Source: Eudorina sp. 2006-703-Eu-15
Taxonomy: Eukaryota > Chlorophyta > Chlorophyceae > Chlamydomonadales > Volvocaceae
Length of the DNA: 64,000 nucleotides
Direction: 5' to 3'
NCBI GenBank assembly: GCA_003117195.1
Contig: BDSI01000024.1
Location: 461,237 to 525,236 of the forward strand
Shown here: positions 22,837 through 36,500 of the stretch, one piece after another
Layout of the letters: the number at the start of each line of letters is the position of its first letter
Numbering within the stretch: the first letter of the stretch is position 1
The notes under the pieces: generated by a model
The model's input: the letters and a program-made list of their open reading frames with translations, nothing else
Databases searched by the model: none
Told to the model about the DNA's origin: nothing
Program-made: the position numbers and the translations under genes

Positions 22837-25800
22837 TCACTCGGCAGCTGCGGCGTCGTCGCCCCAACTGAGCTGACCACCAGCCCACCCACCGACGGCG
22901 GCCCTGACCTGCAGCAGCGCCGAAAGCGCGTCCCGGCTGTTATCCGTGATGGCGCCTGCCCGGCAGTAGAAGGCCAGGCAGCGAGAAATACCCTGGGCTA
23001 CGGGCCTGCAGGCGGCGAAAATGACGCGGCACGTCCGTCATGGGGCCAAGAGGGGCTAAGAGGCGGGAAGGCCTGTGCGGCGGTGTGCTGGCTGTGGGAA
23101 ACGAGGCTTGTTGAGGAGGGGAAATGATACGGTATTGTTGGCTCGGGTGATCGCGCCTCCGCGTCCTGCCCTGGCCCCGCGCGGCGCCGTGGCGGGGCGG
23201 CGCCGCGGCCGACACGCCACAATTGGGCGTGGGACGCCGACACCCTTTACCGCCTCGCGGGCACAAGCACACCACAGCATGACAACCCGCAGCTTCATGA
23301 GTATCAAGAGGAGCCGCAGCCGATCAACAGAGCGCCGCAGCCCGTGTCTAAGAAGACCCCAGTCCATCCCATCCCATCCCACGAGCACACCTTCGTCGCA
23401 GCTGCGCCCATCGTCCAGCGCCCGACTGGACTGCCGTCTCACCTCAGGCTGCCACCGACCAGCAGGCGCCGAGCCTCCGCGCGGGCGGCCGCAGACGAGC
23501 AGGCCCGGGTCGCCTCCGCCTCGTCCCCCACGTCATCGCCGTCACGGTCACCCGCCGCAGCCGCAGCCTCGGCCTCGGCCTCAACGTCCGTGCCCGCTAC
23601 CAGGTAGCCAAGCAGAATGGCCGAATAGACCTGCCGGCGAGGAGGGGCCAGCGGGCGGCACCACAGGGATACGGTCAGCGCATTCGCCGCAATTACATGC
23701 GGCGCATCAAGCTCTCAAGCATCCGTGGCCGGCCTGTCCGCCTCGGGTTTGGGCGCATCGTGGAAATTCCTAGGGTAATTGCAGTTGGTTGCTATCTACC
23801 AGCCGCTATCGCCATTGATCTCCCGCCATGGCCACCGGCGTCCTGTCCCGCGGCTCAAGCGCTTCCCTGGCACATGGACTTCACACGCATATAAACGAGC
23901 ACCACGCGGCTCGTCATTCGCCCTTGGCCTTCCTGTGTATCTAGCTGGTGATGTGTCGTGCGAGCTGTCTTTTTACGGATTGGGGCAGGGGCATTGTGCA
24001 GTCCCCACGGGCATCCTCCGGCCTGAGCTACGCCCCTGGCATATCACGCACTCCTGCCCAGGCTGCCGAACGACACGCACTCGCACACAAAGCACGCCTG
24101 CCTGTTTGTTTCTTAAACACATGCGCCCAAACACAGTTGGTGGTGCTGGTGCTGGTGCTGCTGGTGCTGCTGGTGCTGCTGGTGCTGCTGGTGCTGCTGG
24201 TGCTGCTGGTGCTGCTGGTGCTGCTGGTGCTGCTGGTGCTGCTGGTGCTGCTGGTGCTGCTGGTGCTGCTGGTGCTGCTGGTGCTACTGCTGCTGCTGGT
24301 GGCTCACCAGGGAGGGTGTGGGCCCCTACACTGCCACATACCTGCGCGATGGACGCCTGCCCGCCCTGGAGCCCCTCCTGGATCGCATCCTCTGTCACCT
24401 CGTCGTGGCGCGCCCCCGCAGCAGCCCCCCCTCTCTGGGGCCCTGGCCCTCCGCCTAATGCCGTACTCCCCTCACACGCGCGCCCGCCACCGCCGCCGCT
24501 CCCATCGTCGTCGTTGTCGTCGTCGCTGCCCTGACCCGTGGGTCGATCGTACCGCGGCGGCGCTGCTTCACCCTCCGCCCCTGCACCTCCACCTCCATCT
24601 GCACCTGCCTCAGGCCTGGTGGTCGAACCTGACATGGCGTTGAGGACAGCGCACAGCAGCGGCACCATTCGCGGCACGTGAGCGGCCGCGCGGCTGCTGC
24701 CTTCGGCGATGGCGGCGTCGGCGGCGTCGGCGGCGGCGTCCGCCTCGACAGGCCGGTCGGTCCAACCCGCACCCGCGGGGCCGGGCTGCTGGGCCCGCAG
24801 CGGCGAGGGCGTGGGCGACGATGCCAGGGGGTCCGGCAGGCCTCCATGCCACCAGTCCTGTGACGGCGACGCCGCCTGCTGGTCAGCCTGCGGCTGCAGC
24901 TGCGGCTGGGGGTCGGGTGCGGTCCGCGATGACCGCGGTGGCGCCAGCATCGCCGCCCGCAGCGCCCGCTGGTTCTCCGAGCTGTGCGACGTCATATTGA
25001 TCAGCAGCCCCAGTCCGACGCTGAGGACCTCCATGGACGCCAGGACCGCGTCCCGGCACACGCGCAGCCCGCCCTGCTCCCGGCCTTGCGCCTGCTCTCG
25101 GCCTTCCGGCTGCGACGCAGCCGGCACTGCAGCGGCGGCGGCGGCAAGCTGCGGACGGCAGCAGCGCCACACCAGGCTGCCGACGGCCTGCAGGCCGCCC
25201 GCCGCCGCCACCACCGCCACACCGTCAGGGTGCTCGTGCGTCAGGTTCATCAGCACCGCCACGCCCACCTGGCACACGGCGGCGACGGACGGCGGCACCG
25301 CCACCGCCGGCGGCGCCGCGCCGGCGGCGCGGCCGGCTCCGCCGCCCGGGTCACCTTTCGCACCATCGCCGTCCATCAGCTCCGAGAGCTGCCGTACGAC
25401 ATCGACTAGTACGGCAACGAAGGGCGCCGCGCCCTCTGATGGATCGACCTCAGCCGGCGGTTTCGGGGGCTCCAGCAGCTCCAGCGCTTGCTGCGACCCC
25501 TGCGAGCCGACCAGCTGTGAAGCCGGCGGTTGCGAGCCGGCCAGCTGCGAGCCTGGCGCTCCCGCCGCTGCGCCTGCGGCGGCCGCGGCCGCGGCCGTGG
25601 CGGCCGCGGCGGCATGCTCCAAGGGCAGGGCCGTGCCGACCCGTAACGCCAGCAGCTCTTTCTCGTTGTCTTTGTGAGTAAATGTGGCGTTCTCCATCAC
25701 CCGCAGCAACAGCTGCAACTCCCACAGGCACCAGAGCGGCAGCGGCGCGGGCGCGGGCGCGGGCGCCGGCGGCGCCGCCGCCTCCGGCGGCGGGGCGGCG

Positions 25801-28800
25801 GCCACCTCTGCCGCGGGCGGCAGCGACGACGGCGGCGGTGGCAGCGGCTGCGTGCCGCCGGATGGGGGCACGAGTGGGGCTGGGGTCTCGGAGCCGCTCA
25901 AGGGCTCCGAGCCGGCGAACATGTACGGGTCATTCAAACCCGTGCCGCGCTGCTTACCACCACCACCACCACCACCACCACTACCACCACCAATATAACA
26001 ATCGCCGCCCTCCCTCCCGCCGCGCTCTTGATTCCCCTCTGCGGAGGGACCTCGGCCGGCGCGTGGCACCGCAGGGTCGCCGCCGCCTGCCGTACCATCC
26101 GTAGGTGGTGGTGGCTGCGGGCCACGCCCGGCGACGCCCGGCGGCCCGGCGGGCCCCCCGCCGCTCCCCGGGCCAGCCGGACATGCCCCTGCCGCAAGCG
26201 CCTCCTGCGGGGCCGTGCCAGGAGCGCCCGGCACCGTCGTGGTGGCGCGCGCGGCGGCGGCGCGCTTGTCGTACACGTGTCGTACAACAGCGTCGCGGCG
26301 CGCCGCCACCAGACGGCCCAGGACGGTCAGGGTTCCGGCCTTGAGCAGGTTGTGCTGTGGGGCGGGTAAAGACATGGGACACGGGGCCGAGGGCGAGGGG
26401 GGCGAGCGTCAGGGAAAGCATGGACCTTTGCTTTCAAGGCGCGATGTCAACGCCGACAGAACACTCTTCCCCCCTTCGTGCATGCCCAACACCTAGAATG
26501 GGCATTGGAACGGAGTGATTGACGTGAGCCTTCTCGAGATGGGGCCCGTGGCGGTGAAAAGCGTGTGCGGTCCGGCGCAAGGCGTGGTGCAACAGCCGGC
26601 ACTCAAATGATTCCAATCCCTCAGGCCCGCGCTGCTACGGTCCCGCACGGCGGGTCCCGCCCGCGCTTATTCGTGTTCCCCTGTCTCGTACGTCGTATCC
26701 CTGCCCTCGAAATCGCCGCGCAGCCAGCAACACAGCCCGCAGCAGCAGCACACACGGCGCGCACCTCGCAGCCCCCCGCACCGGCCCTCGCGTTGCTCCC
26801 TCTTTGTCAATCAAGACAGCGAAATCACGTTACTCACCCGCCCCTCTCAGTTCACATCATTTCACATGGAACGTACGGCAGGTGCAAAACGCCCCCGGCC
26901 CCGGCCCCGCGCCTGTCCGCCTACGCTGTACCTTGAAGCGCTCCGCGTACTGGATCTTCGCGGACGAGGCCTCGCTCGCCACCACCATGGACAGGAGCGC
27001 CAGCGGCAGCGGACCCATGACCTGGGCACGCCAGTTTACAGAAGGGGGCCGGGGGGGAGGGTATAGGAAATTGGGGGGGGGAGGGGGTTACAGGAGATTG
27101 GTAGACGTATTCAAACTGCGCTGCTGCCAGAGCAGAAGTCCGGGGAAGAATGGGAGGGGCAAGGGCGGGGGGGAGGGGCCAAGGGAGCAAGAAGTTAGGA
27201 CGCGCAGGGCCCCGGCGAGAGGTGTGCACCGTTCGTACATGACGCGCCGTACAGAAGAGTCGCCGTCGTCGTCGCACACACAGCGCGGGGGCAACGCGCT
27301 GCGGCGAGAGCCGTGTACCGTACATAAGGCCCACATTCAGGGGCCAGCCGGCACCGCACATACCCACCAAAGCCGCTTCCCGGCCGCTTTGCCGGCGACG
27401 CCCTACCCCACCCTTCAGCCATCGCCCCTCCCGTCCTCCCTCCGCCTTTCAGTTCAGCGAATTTGAATTTCAGCTTACTAATTTCAGTTCACTATAAACT
27501 GACAATCCACAATGCCCCCCTTTCCATACTGAGTTGCTCTGGGTGTGCCTGGGTTCGTTCTTCGGGTTTATTTCTTTTTTCAATTTAAACCCCTCTCCAC
27601 CCTCCGACGACGATGACGCACCAGATCCGTCCTGCCGATCTGCCGCGCCAGCGGGCCCTCCTGAATGAGCCGCAGCAGCTTCAGCACCGTCCCGTCGCAG
27701 CTGCTACTGCCCGACCCAGCACCGCCGCTCGCCGTGCCAGCACTGCGCGCCTCCTGGAGCAGCCTCCAGCCGGATACGGGTGCGCTGCCGCCGCCCGTGC
27801 CACTGCCGCTGCCGCCCGCGCCGCTGTCGCTCGGATCCCCGGCCCCGGCCCCGGCTGCGGTCGGCACCTCGCCAGGGCTGGGCTGCAGCAGGGGTGGCGG
27901 GTCGGCCTCCGCCTAGGGCCGGGTGGGTGGGCACCGGCCGCAGCAGAACAGACGGCAGGTCAAGCCAGATACGGTAACAAAATGCGGCGCGTGAAACCAT
28001 GCCTTTGTGCGAGCAACCATGCTTTGTACTAGTTCATTGTGGTATCCGCAATGTCTGCAGCTTCGTGAGGCGGCGCACGCAGAAGTGGTCGCACCGGGGT
28101 AGGCGGCCCCGCTCCGGCCCTGCTGTACGGAAGCTGTCAGGGTGGGTTCGCCTGGCTTGCGTGCCGAGTCCGGGGCTGCAGGCTGGGATGCGCATGCGAC
28201 CTTGCGTCCATGGAGGACATCCGCTCCTTTCCCGGGAGTCATGTGGCCTGCGGCCAAGCGCCCGAGGCGACGGTGCTGAATCGTGAGGGACCAGTCGCAG
28301 ACACACGCTCTCACGCGCCGGCCGCCGGCGGGGGAGGCCGCGTGCCGTTGCTGTGGCGCGCCGGTGCTTCCGTGCACCAAGCGCGCCAGCTCAAGCCGAC
28401 CCAAGCCCAGTCCCAAACCGGCCCTGCCCTCCCCCGCAGCCAGGACCCCGCAACGCGACGACCTGCAACCCCCAAACCCACATCGCACTTCGCTGTGCCC
28501 ACCTGGAGCAGGACATGACGCAGCAGTACGGCCGCCGCGTACGACGCGCCGTACACAGGCAGCGCATCCTCCTGGACGAGCGACAGCAGTATTACGGCCG
28601 CCGCCAGCGCCGCGACGGGGTCCCGCGGCACGACAGCTACTCGCGCGAGCGAGGTGAGCGCCTTCATGGCGAGGTTGACAGGCTGGCTGCGGCACGCATC
28701 GATACGGTCCCACGGCGATGAATTTTGGAAGAGGCGCAGTGCATGGGAAGAGGCGCAGTGCATGGGCAAGAGGATTGGGTGATAGAGACTACTTGGGTCA

Positions 28801-31800
28801 CTGGCTGTGCTGGGGTTGGGACGGCTTCCGAGGCGGCCGCGGTTTTGATGGCTTCCTACCCCATCCCTGGTCAATGTCAGCCAGTTTGGGTCCCGCCCCC
28901 CAATCAGGCCTCTGCTCGGCGAATCCGGGGCGACACGAGGAGCCAACAAAACGCAGCGCGCAGTTGCACCTCTGGAGGCACTCACGCGGTATAAGAGCAG
29001 TAACCACCGCCATGCAGCCTTTCCACATCCCTGGACCTGCCCGGACGCAACCCACCCACCTTAGAGCGGCCCGGCCGCGCCGCGTCGCCAGGATACAAGC
29101 GAGCGCCGCCGCCGACTCACGGACCGGCCCCAGCCCCTGCGGGGGCCTGCCGCCGCCGCCGCCAGCCGCCGCCGCCGCCGCCTGGGCCTTATCCACGCTC
29201 GCCAGCCCGTCCAGAGCGTACTGCGCGTCGTCATGCAGCTGCTGCAGCTCCCCGCACTCCTGCGCCTGTGAGCCCACCCGTGGATCCGTGACGGGACGAG
29301 CAAGTGGGTGCCGTGCATGGTGTCGTATAGGAGATGCGAACGCTCGCAAAATTGGGGCGGGAGATTGGGTTCTAGCAGCGTGTGCCTGTGGCGGGGCTCT
29401 CTCTGTCCTGTACTGGACGCCTTAATAAACTCCTGGGCGCCTTAACAAACGATTTCGGAGCGCCCGTTCTTATGTCGTCACAACGACAATTGAATCGCTC
29501 CTATCGCTCCCCATGGGCGACAAACAAACTGATCGGGCTGCAAGGGGGCGCGCGGGCCGCAGCCTCGCCGGTCCCCACAACAAAGACAGGGCGGCCCCAC
29601 CAACGCCGCGCGTGGCCGCGCACATGCAGGCGCTGGGTTGCAAGACCCCACGCGGACGGACGGACGGACGGACGCGCAACGCGGCCTGGCCGCGCTCCCT
29701 CCCGCACCTCCTAACGCATACCCAGGTACGGGGATCCTCGCAAAACACACACCCGGGCCTGGGTTGGTCATTAAACATTAAACAAACACACAGCCGGGGG
29801 TTGCGCCGCCTCACCTCCACGATGCTGTGCGCCGCGGCCGCAGTCGCATCCGCGGCCGCCGCTGCGGCCCCAATCTCCGCGCCCGCCGCCGCCCCCGCCG
29901 AGTCCCCTTGCGAGCCTATCCTGACGTGGACGCCCTGGGACCCCGACCTCGACCCGTCCCAGCCCGCCCGCCGCAGCTCCTCGCCGGCCGGCGGCGTGCC
30001 CTGCCGCGCAGCCGCGCCGAACGTACGGATCCCTCCAGCTTCCTTGGGCGCGCCGGCGGCAGCTGCCGCCGTGGCGCCTGCAGCGGCGGAACTGCCAGCG
30101 GCGGCGGCGGCAGCGGCGGCGGCCCCCGCGCTGGCGGCGTTGCGCGCCCGGGGCGGTCGGCCCGCAGCGCAGGGATCTGATTTTGGCGGGGTGAGAGCGA
30201 CGGCGGCCGCCGCCGCGGCGGCGGCGGCGGCGGTGCTTGCCATCCTGGCGGCCCCCGCCGTGGCGGGTGGGGTCTGCTGGCTGACGGGTAATGCACCCGG
30301 CAGCCGACCTCGGCCGATGGGTCTTCCCGCCCGGCCGGTGCCATTGGCGGCGGCCTGGACCGAGACGGCCGCGACCTGGGTCCCTGGGATCGGGCCCGAA
30401 CTGCCGCCAGCAGCTGCAGCAGCACGACCAGTAGCAGCTGTAGCAGTAGCAGTCGCAGTTGCGGTGGCGGTCGCGGCGGCGGCAATTTCACTCTCTTGGG
30501 GGTGAGCGGGTGCTGCGCGGCCGGGGTTGTGCCATGCCGGCCCGGTTTCGCTGCCGGGCCTGGGAGGCGCCGCGCCGCCCGCAGCGGGCGGCGGCCCGAC
30601 GGGCTCCGACGTGGCCCTGCACTGTGGCCCGGACTGAAGCGGAGATGGCGGCCTAGGTTTCTGATGTCGAGGCTGCTCTGGCGCCGCCGCCGCTGCCGCC
30701 TCCTGACTCGGCCCCAGGTTACCCCTCTGGCCTCCCGCTGCGGTAGCCCTGGCGTTACGGCCGGGCTGTACGACGGTGTTACTGTCCCTTGCGCTAGCCA
30801 CTTTTGCACCCTCTACGTCCGCCGTCAATTGGGAGCCCAGCCGCTGGTTGCCGCCCTTCATGGCCTTCCCGGCGTCGGGAGGCTTGACATCTGGCGGTGG
30901 TAGGGCCTCGGCCCGGTTGCCAGTCGCCCCACCGATTCCATTGGCGTCGGCTTGGCGGACTCCGCCGCCGCCGCCGCCGCCAGCACCCGCGGCCGCGATG
31001 TGCGCAGCTGCCGCAGCCGCGGGCTCTGCCGGCGCGGCAGCAGCGGGCGCGGCGGCAGCACTGACACGGAGGGGCCGGCGGCTGAAAAGGCTGCGGCCGA
31101 CTGGCGGCAGCTGGCTTGCCGGGTTGCTGCCTTTGCTCTGTCCATCGATCGTTGACGGCGACGCACTGTCGTCAAGCTCGGCTTGTCCAGGTGTAAGCTG
31201 CTGCTGCCGATGGGGTGGGGTTGCCGCCAGCTGCTGCTGCTGCTGCTGCTTTCGCGGCGGCGTCGCTTGCTGCTGAGACGGTGCCGGCGCCTGCGGCCGA
31301 GGTGGAGTCTGCTGCTGCCGCCGGTACGGTGATGCCTGCTCCCCATTGTGGGCCGATTGTGTCCGCCTCGTTGCTGCTGTCCCGCCCTCCGGTGGCGGCG
31401 TCAGCTGCGCAAGAACGTCGGCAAACGTGCGGGAGGGTGGGGCAAACATGCAGGAGGCGACATTGCCATGCCTGTGCACAACACCAGAGCAGGTATAATC
31501 AAGTGGCATGCGAGTGGGAGCGGGTGCAACACGTGGTTGTCCGGGAGAGGGCAGACGGGGCGGACGGAGATACCAAGCTGAGGGTCAAACCGATAACCCG
31601 GCGACATCCGCGCAAATACGCACATCATTTACTTTATCGATACATTCGGTTAAGGGCCTTGAAAAGGTGTTGCGAAATAACCCACTTTGCTGATAGGCGT
31701 CGTCTGTCGTTTCGCCGCAGCGGAGCCGTTATGTGACTCAAGGCGAGCCTCCTTCCTTTGTACAAACCCAGCATCTCCACCGAGCTTCCTTTTACCGGCT

Positions 31801-32015
31801 GCCTGGTTCTGCGGCGATGCTGACGTTGTTCCGGGCTTTCCAAGTCTGTGTGATCGAGCCGCTGCGGCTTCCGAAGAATTCTGGTCATCATACTCCTTCA
31901 ATTCATAAGGGTCATCCTGTATAGGGCCAGAATTCGCTCCTGGATGTATCGCAGGTGGCCCGTTGGTCAGCTCCTCTGACTGGGAGCTTTTGCGCCTGCG
32001 CGTGAAAGTTTTCAT
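22837..32015 (-). CDS. WAPL: WAPL (wings apart-like) cohesin-release factor
   Basis: WAPL binds cohesin and opens the ring to release it from chromosomes. Exons: 32015 to about 31890 (end unresolved), 31471-29815, 29265-29060, 28686-28503, 27882-27622, 27021-26932, 26354-24342, 22992-22837. From 31471 on all phases agree. The start (MKTFTRRRKSS) parallels the MIxRTYGRR start of plant WAPLs. The second exon is a long disordered Ala/Gln/Pro segment. Family landmarks follow: QECGELQQLHDDAQYALDGL, DPVAALAAAVILLSLVQEDA, VLKLLRLIQEG, QYAERFKHNLLKAGTLTVLG, LLLRVMENATFTHKDNE, VAVLMNLTHEHPDGVAVV and VGLGLLINMTSHSSENQRAL. The HEAT-like blocks are separated by unusually long Gly/Ala/Gln linkers. The end is RDALSALLQ, then 18 more residues to TGA. 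An alternative is that 31891-31650, also open, belongs to exon 1. Confidence 0.8.
23981..24085 (+). repeat. Dispersed short repeat (SINE/MITE-like), copy A
   Basis: It begins TTGGGGCAGGGGC and continues through GGGCATCCTCCGGCCTGAGC to CATATCACGCACTCCTGCCC. It aligns over about 100 bp with 35970-36085 and the reverse complement of 59050-59175. It lies in the last WAPL intron. Confidence 0.7.
24135..24300. repeat. GGTGCTGCT nonamer tandem repeat
   Basis: About 17 units in the last WAPL intron, just beyond the GTATGTGG donor at 24341. On the minus strand it reads through as an Ala-Ala-Pro repeat, but the donor and the phase-0 join to exon 22992-22837 place it outside the coding sequence. Confidence 0.9.
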
Positions 32016-33540
32016 ACTAATAATGTCATACGGATGAAACTATGCAAACAATTGCTTGATGAGACAGCGTTTGAAGTGCTGAAACCGAATCGCGCGGGAA
32101 TTGCAATCTTACATTTTCTTTAATCAATGCAACACCTTGCTGAATGCATGGATGCATACGGAACGAAACATGCGGATTTTTAAATGCCGTTAGGGTTCCG
32201 GAGGTAGTTCATATCGTGTACAAACTCGATAACGCAAACCGACGCAGCAAAGAAGAAACGCTCACCCATGAGAAGGCACAAAAGATGGCTTCTTACTACA
32301 TCAACGCGGAACCGCATCGCTGTTCCGCATGGCGGACAGCCGATTCGTAACGACGGGTAACCGCGGGCAACGGGCGCATCCCTGTGCATCACGATGCATC
32401 CGACACCATGCATTCCCTCGTCGGTCGTTAACATCGCCGTGCATCCAAGCAACTGTGGTTCAATGCGAAGAACCTCACACCATGCCTCTAGAGCTGGAGC
32501 CGTCGTGCAGGTCTTGCAACATGAGACCGCGAGGGGGCGCAAGCCTTCCATCGTGCTGCCCCAGTGCCTGGCTGCCTGGCCCGGCCCCAGTACCAGGGCA
32601 AGCGCTGGCCCAGTACCTGGCTGCCTGCCCCGGCCGCTCTGGATACCATCAACTGGTGCTGCAGGTGTACGCTGCGAAATTCTGATTCCTCACCAAGGAT
32701 TTGTAGCATGCGCCGGAATGCCATGGAATTTCCGTATGCCAGCACGCTGCGAATTGCCACCCGGGCTGGGTATGTTGGGGCACTTTTCATATTTACCCCT
32801 AACATTGCATTGTCGCTTGCACGGACGCAACCCTAACAAGGCCTTCCGCTCGAGGCCTGTCCCGGCAGGCTCCCGTCCCGTCGGCCCCCAGCCGGCGAAG
32901 CTGCCGGACCGCCGCGAGGGAAGACGAATACGGCATGCACAGGTTTACCTCCTCCTCCACCACCCATTCCAATCAAGGATCACGGAGGCCGGGTCGATGT
33001 GGGTCGCCTCCTCTCTGACAGACTCTGGTCATTGACTGAACGCTACATGGAGGTACGCGATGAGTGCCCACCGGTGCTCAATGTCCGGCAGGGCCATCAG
33101 CCAGGGCCGGTTTCGTGAACGACTACCGAGCCGTGCGTCCAGGGCTCCGGGCGTATCCGCTCTCCCAACGCTGTTTGCCGTTTCGGATTTATCGGATGGA
33201 CCCCAACTGCAACTCCGGAGGCGGCGGCAACGCACGCAGCCCGTTCTTGTCAGTGACCTAGGTGCAGCTAGCCAGCGCAGAAGCGCCGCTGCCCCAACAT
33301 GTGCTGCCGCTTTCTGCTCGAACGCAACCGGGCTATCCTGCGGCCCATACCCATGGACGGTCACGGGAGCTCGAGCGATGGTGACGGTGCGCCAACACGC
33401 CAAGACGAAGCTATTGCCGCTGTCCGCCTTCGTCGCCTTGCTCTCGTCCTTTTCGGATATAGTGCGTGTATGGGTTTACGTTGGAGCAATGGCCAGCACA
33501 GGCCGGCCCCATGGGGGCCGAGGCAAGCTCAGCCCACCGC
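32016..33540. other. No recognised gene between WAPL and the UBX gene
   Basis: The right part is probably the 3' UTR of the UBX gene and the left part the WAPL promoter; both genes are on the minus strand. A minus frame at 32488-32805 has a natural-looking composition (MKSAPTYPARVAIRSVLAYG) but no recognisable domain, start or splice context. Confidence 0.4.
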
Positions 33541-36500
33541 CTACCCGCCCTTCTGCTCCACGAAGAACGCGGCCCCGCCGCCCCCGACCAGCCCCGCCTC
33601 CTCGAAAGTGCTGGCGCCGGTCTCATCCTCTGAAAACACACGACGTGGGAACTGGGTCACCAAGTTGTACGACCCGGGCTTGACGGACGGCTGCGCGGCG
33701 GCCGCGCCTTCGCCGCCGCTGGCGGACGCCGTCGCGGCCTTGGCGGCCGAGTCAAGCTCCACATCCACAAAGTCAAAGAGGGAGCTCAGGTGGTCGGTGC
33801 GGCGGAAGCGGCGGCTGTGACGGGACCCGTCCGGCAGCCGCACCTGCAGAGGACGTTTCCGGGCCGACGCGCAGAGGTTCAGCGGCCACAAAACTAAAAT
33901 GGAGAGCGGAACATGTGGGTTACGTGCTCGATTGAGGTGGGAGTGTTATACGCGGCTGTCTCTGACAGTGTGCGCATACTGACAGAGAGAGGACGCGAGC
34001 GCCAGCCACCTCTCGCCCATCCAAAGCCACAACGCTTAGCTCAGCTCATGACACCGAGGGTTGCGTCACGGCAGCGCACCATGACGTTGATCGCGTCGGA
34101 CGCCGATGTGGGCGGCTCCGCGGGAAGCCTCGCCGCCTTGTTGGCGACCAGCGACTCCAGACGGGCCGCCTCCTCGGCAGCGGCGCGCTCCGCAGCAGCC
34201 TCCGCCTGAATGCACGCATGTCAGGTGACGCAGCATGCCACGCATGAGCACCTGAGGTGAGAGGAGCGCCTGCGGGGGTTAAACTGAAAAAAGAAATAAA
34301 CCCGAAGAATGACCCCGGCCTGCGGGGGCGGGCGACGCGCTCGAGCCGCCCTGCGCGATGTACACGCACGCGGCATGGCCGCTGACGCACCTCACGCTGT
34401 GCCCGCTCGCGCGCCTCCGCCTCCGCTTTCGCGCGCGCGGCTGCCTGCTCCTTGGCCCTGCGCGCGGTGGCAAGGAAACAGCCCGTCAGCTGTCGGGGCG
34501 CACCTCACGCGCAAGTGCGACGCAGCGTGTGCCGACGTCGACGTCGTTACCCACAGACACGCACGGGATGCTGATGGCTGTGCGCAAACGACTCCGAACG
34601 GGTTCAAGTGGAAGCCTTCACCCTAACGCCGCACGACAAGTACAGGCGTGGCGGGTTACCCCTGGCCACGCGGAAACGCACCGGTTCGCGGTTCCTGACA
34701 TCACACAAACCTACACACAAACATATGACAAAACTATGTTGTGGAACCAGTTCAGTTCCCCAAAACACACAACCATGCGGCTCAGGTTTAATAAAGAAAC
34801 TTGGCAAGGACCAAGCCCGCCCCACCTGTCAGCCGCCAGCGACTCCTCGTACGCCCGGTCCTGGTCCCACCGCAGCTCACGGTGCTCGAGAACCTCCGGC
34901 GCGACCTCCGCGTCCGGCGCCGCAGCGGCGCCGCCGCGTCGGAAGTCCTGCAAGCGGCCCTCGTACGGCACACCCAGCAGCGCCGCCTCCATCATACGCG
35001 CCTCCTCCAGGTCTTGCCGGCTCATGCCTGGCGCGGAGGCGGGAGGTCCAAACAAGCGGGAAGATTCGTTGGTCTGTTCAATCCAACTTCAAGCGCCCTA
35101 AGACCCGCGGCTCCAAGCACCCCACTACAGCTGCTTACCTGATTCGGCACAGATGCGACATCACCCCCATCACCATTGTTACGCCCTCCGCATCTAGATC
35201 GCTCAGTTACTGCATGGAAAGGCTCCGCCGCCCGAACCCATCTTACAGCTCGCTTAAGAGGGCTCCTGCCTCTTCTTACTCACCTTCAGGCAACTCCAGT
35301 TCGTCATCGTCCCAACCGCCCTCGGCCCGGCCCCCAGCCGTGCCCGTCCCTCCCGTCCCTTCGCCGCCGCCTTGCCGGACCTCAATCCGCCTCCGCTGAG
35401 CCTGGCCGGCGGCGCTCGCCCCGCCGCCGGAACCATCGCGGGCCCTCGTGCCCCCCTCGACAGCCCTGCTGCCACCGGCCTCACCCACGCCTCGGCCTGG
35501 GCGAGCCCCAGGTCCGACGCCAGGCAGGTGTGGATACCCTGCAAAGGGATATCCACAGAAAGGTCCACAGCCGCAATCGTCCAACGCCTCAGAAATTGCG
35601 CGTGTTCTTCGGTGGAACACCGATAGGACAAAAGGACGCGACGCAACCGAGTGACAGCGACCGATCGACCCAAGGGGCTAAGATATAGGTTTTCAACCCC
35701 ACAACGACACTCTGGCCGCCAGCAATCCTCAAGTCAGTCAAGCTCACTGGATACAAGGACCTAACACCTAGCCCCAATATCACGCAGGCACAATCTACCT
35801 TGGGGCGGAGCCACGGCCGGTGGAATGCCCATCGTCGGGAACATGGTGGGCAGCCCCGAAATCGGGTCGATGCCACGCGGCAGCAATCCCGCAAAGCCGG
35901 GGCCCCGATGCAGCCCACCCATCATGCGGTTCATCATCTCTGCACACACACATACGGGTTCTCGTTGCTTCATGGGTTGGGGCAGGGGCGGTTTGGTGGC
36001 ATACGGGCACTTCCCGGGCTGAACTATGCCCCTTGCATGTCACGCACTCGTGCTCTGCCTGCCTACGATTGCACGTGCGCGTATGCACGCACGTACATGG
36101 AGCCGAAAATGCACAATTGTTTGCACATTCGTTCAAATGCCTTGCTAACCGGCACTGATGCACGTCCGCGCGCAACCTTCCTTTCGCATCCCCGCTGTGA
36201 TAGCCGCTACCTCGCTTCGGAAAACCCAAATCGCTGCCGAGCCGTATGCCTGCCCCCTCGCAGCGTGACCCACGCCGCAACCTCAGAACACACGAAGTCG
36301 TCCCCTGGTCAGCCCATGGCCAGACTCGCGTACCTTCCATCCGCGCCCGCGCGTCCCGGTCCGCTGCCCGCGCTGCCTCGCGCTGCCGCGCCATGGCCTC
36401 CAAAAGCTCGTCTGCGCCCGGCATGTCCTCCTCGTCGTCATCGACCACGTGCACGCCCTGCGCGCGCGAGTGGCCAGGGCCCCACGGCGAGGAAGCAAGG

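Noticed and set aside
22336..22892. Open frames on both strands after the WAPL stop
   Set aside because: The minus frame (22892-22455) is not in phase with the last WAPL exon, which stops at 22837. Both frames are low complexity across a tandem repeat.
24120..24340. Ala-Ala-Pro repeat at the C-terminal end of the 800-codon WAPL frame
   Set aside because: A GTATGTGG donor at 24341 ends the exon and the next exon joins in phase, so the nonamer array is intronic.
29513..30505. 330-codon plus-strand open frame
   Set aside because: It is antisense to the large WAPL exon; the Ala-rich translation reflects the GC-rich triplets of that exon.
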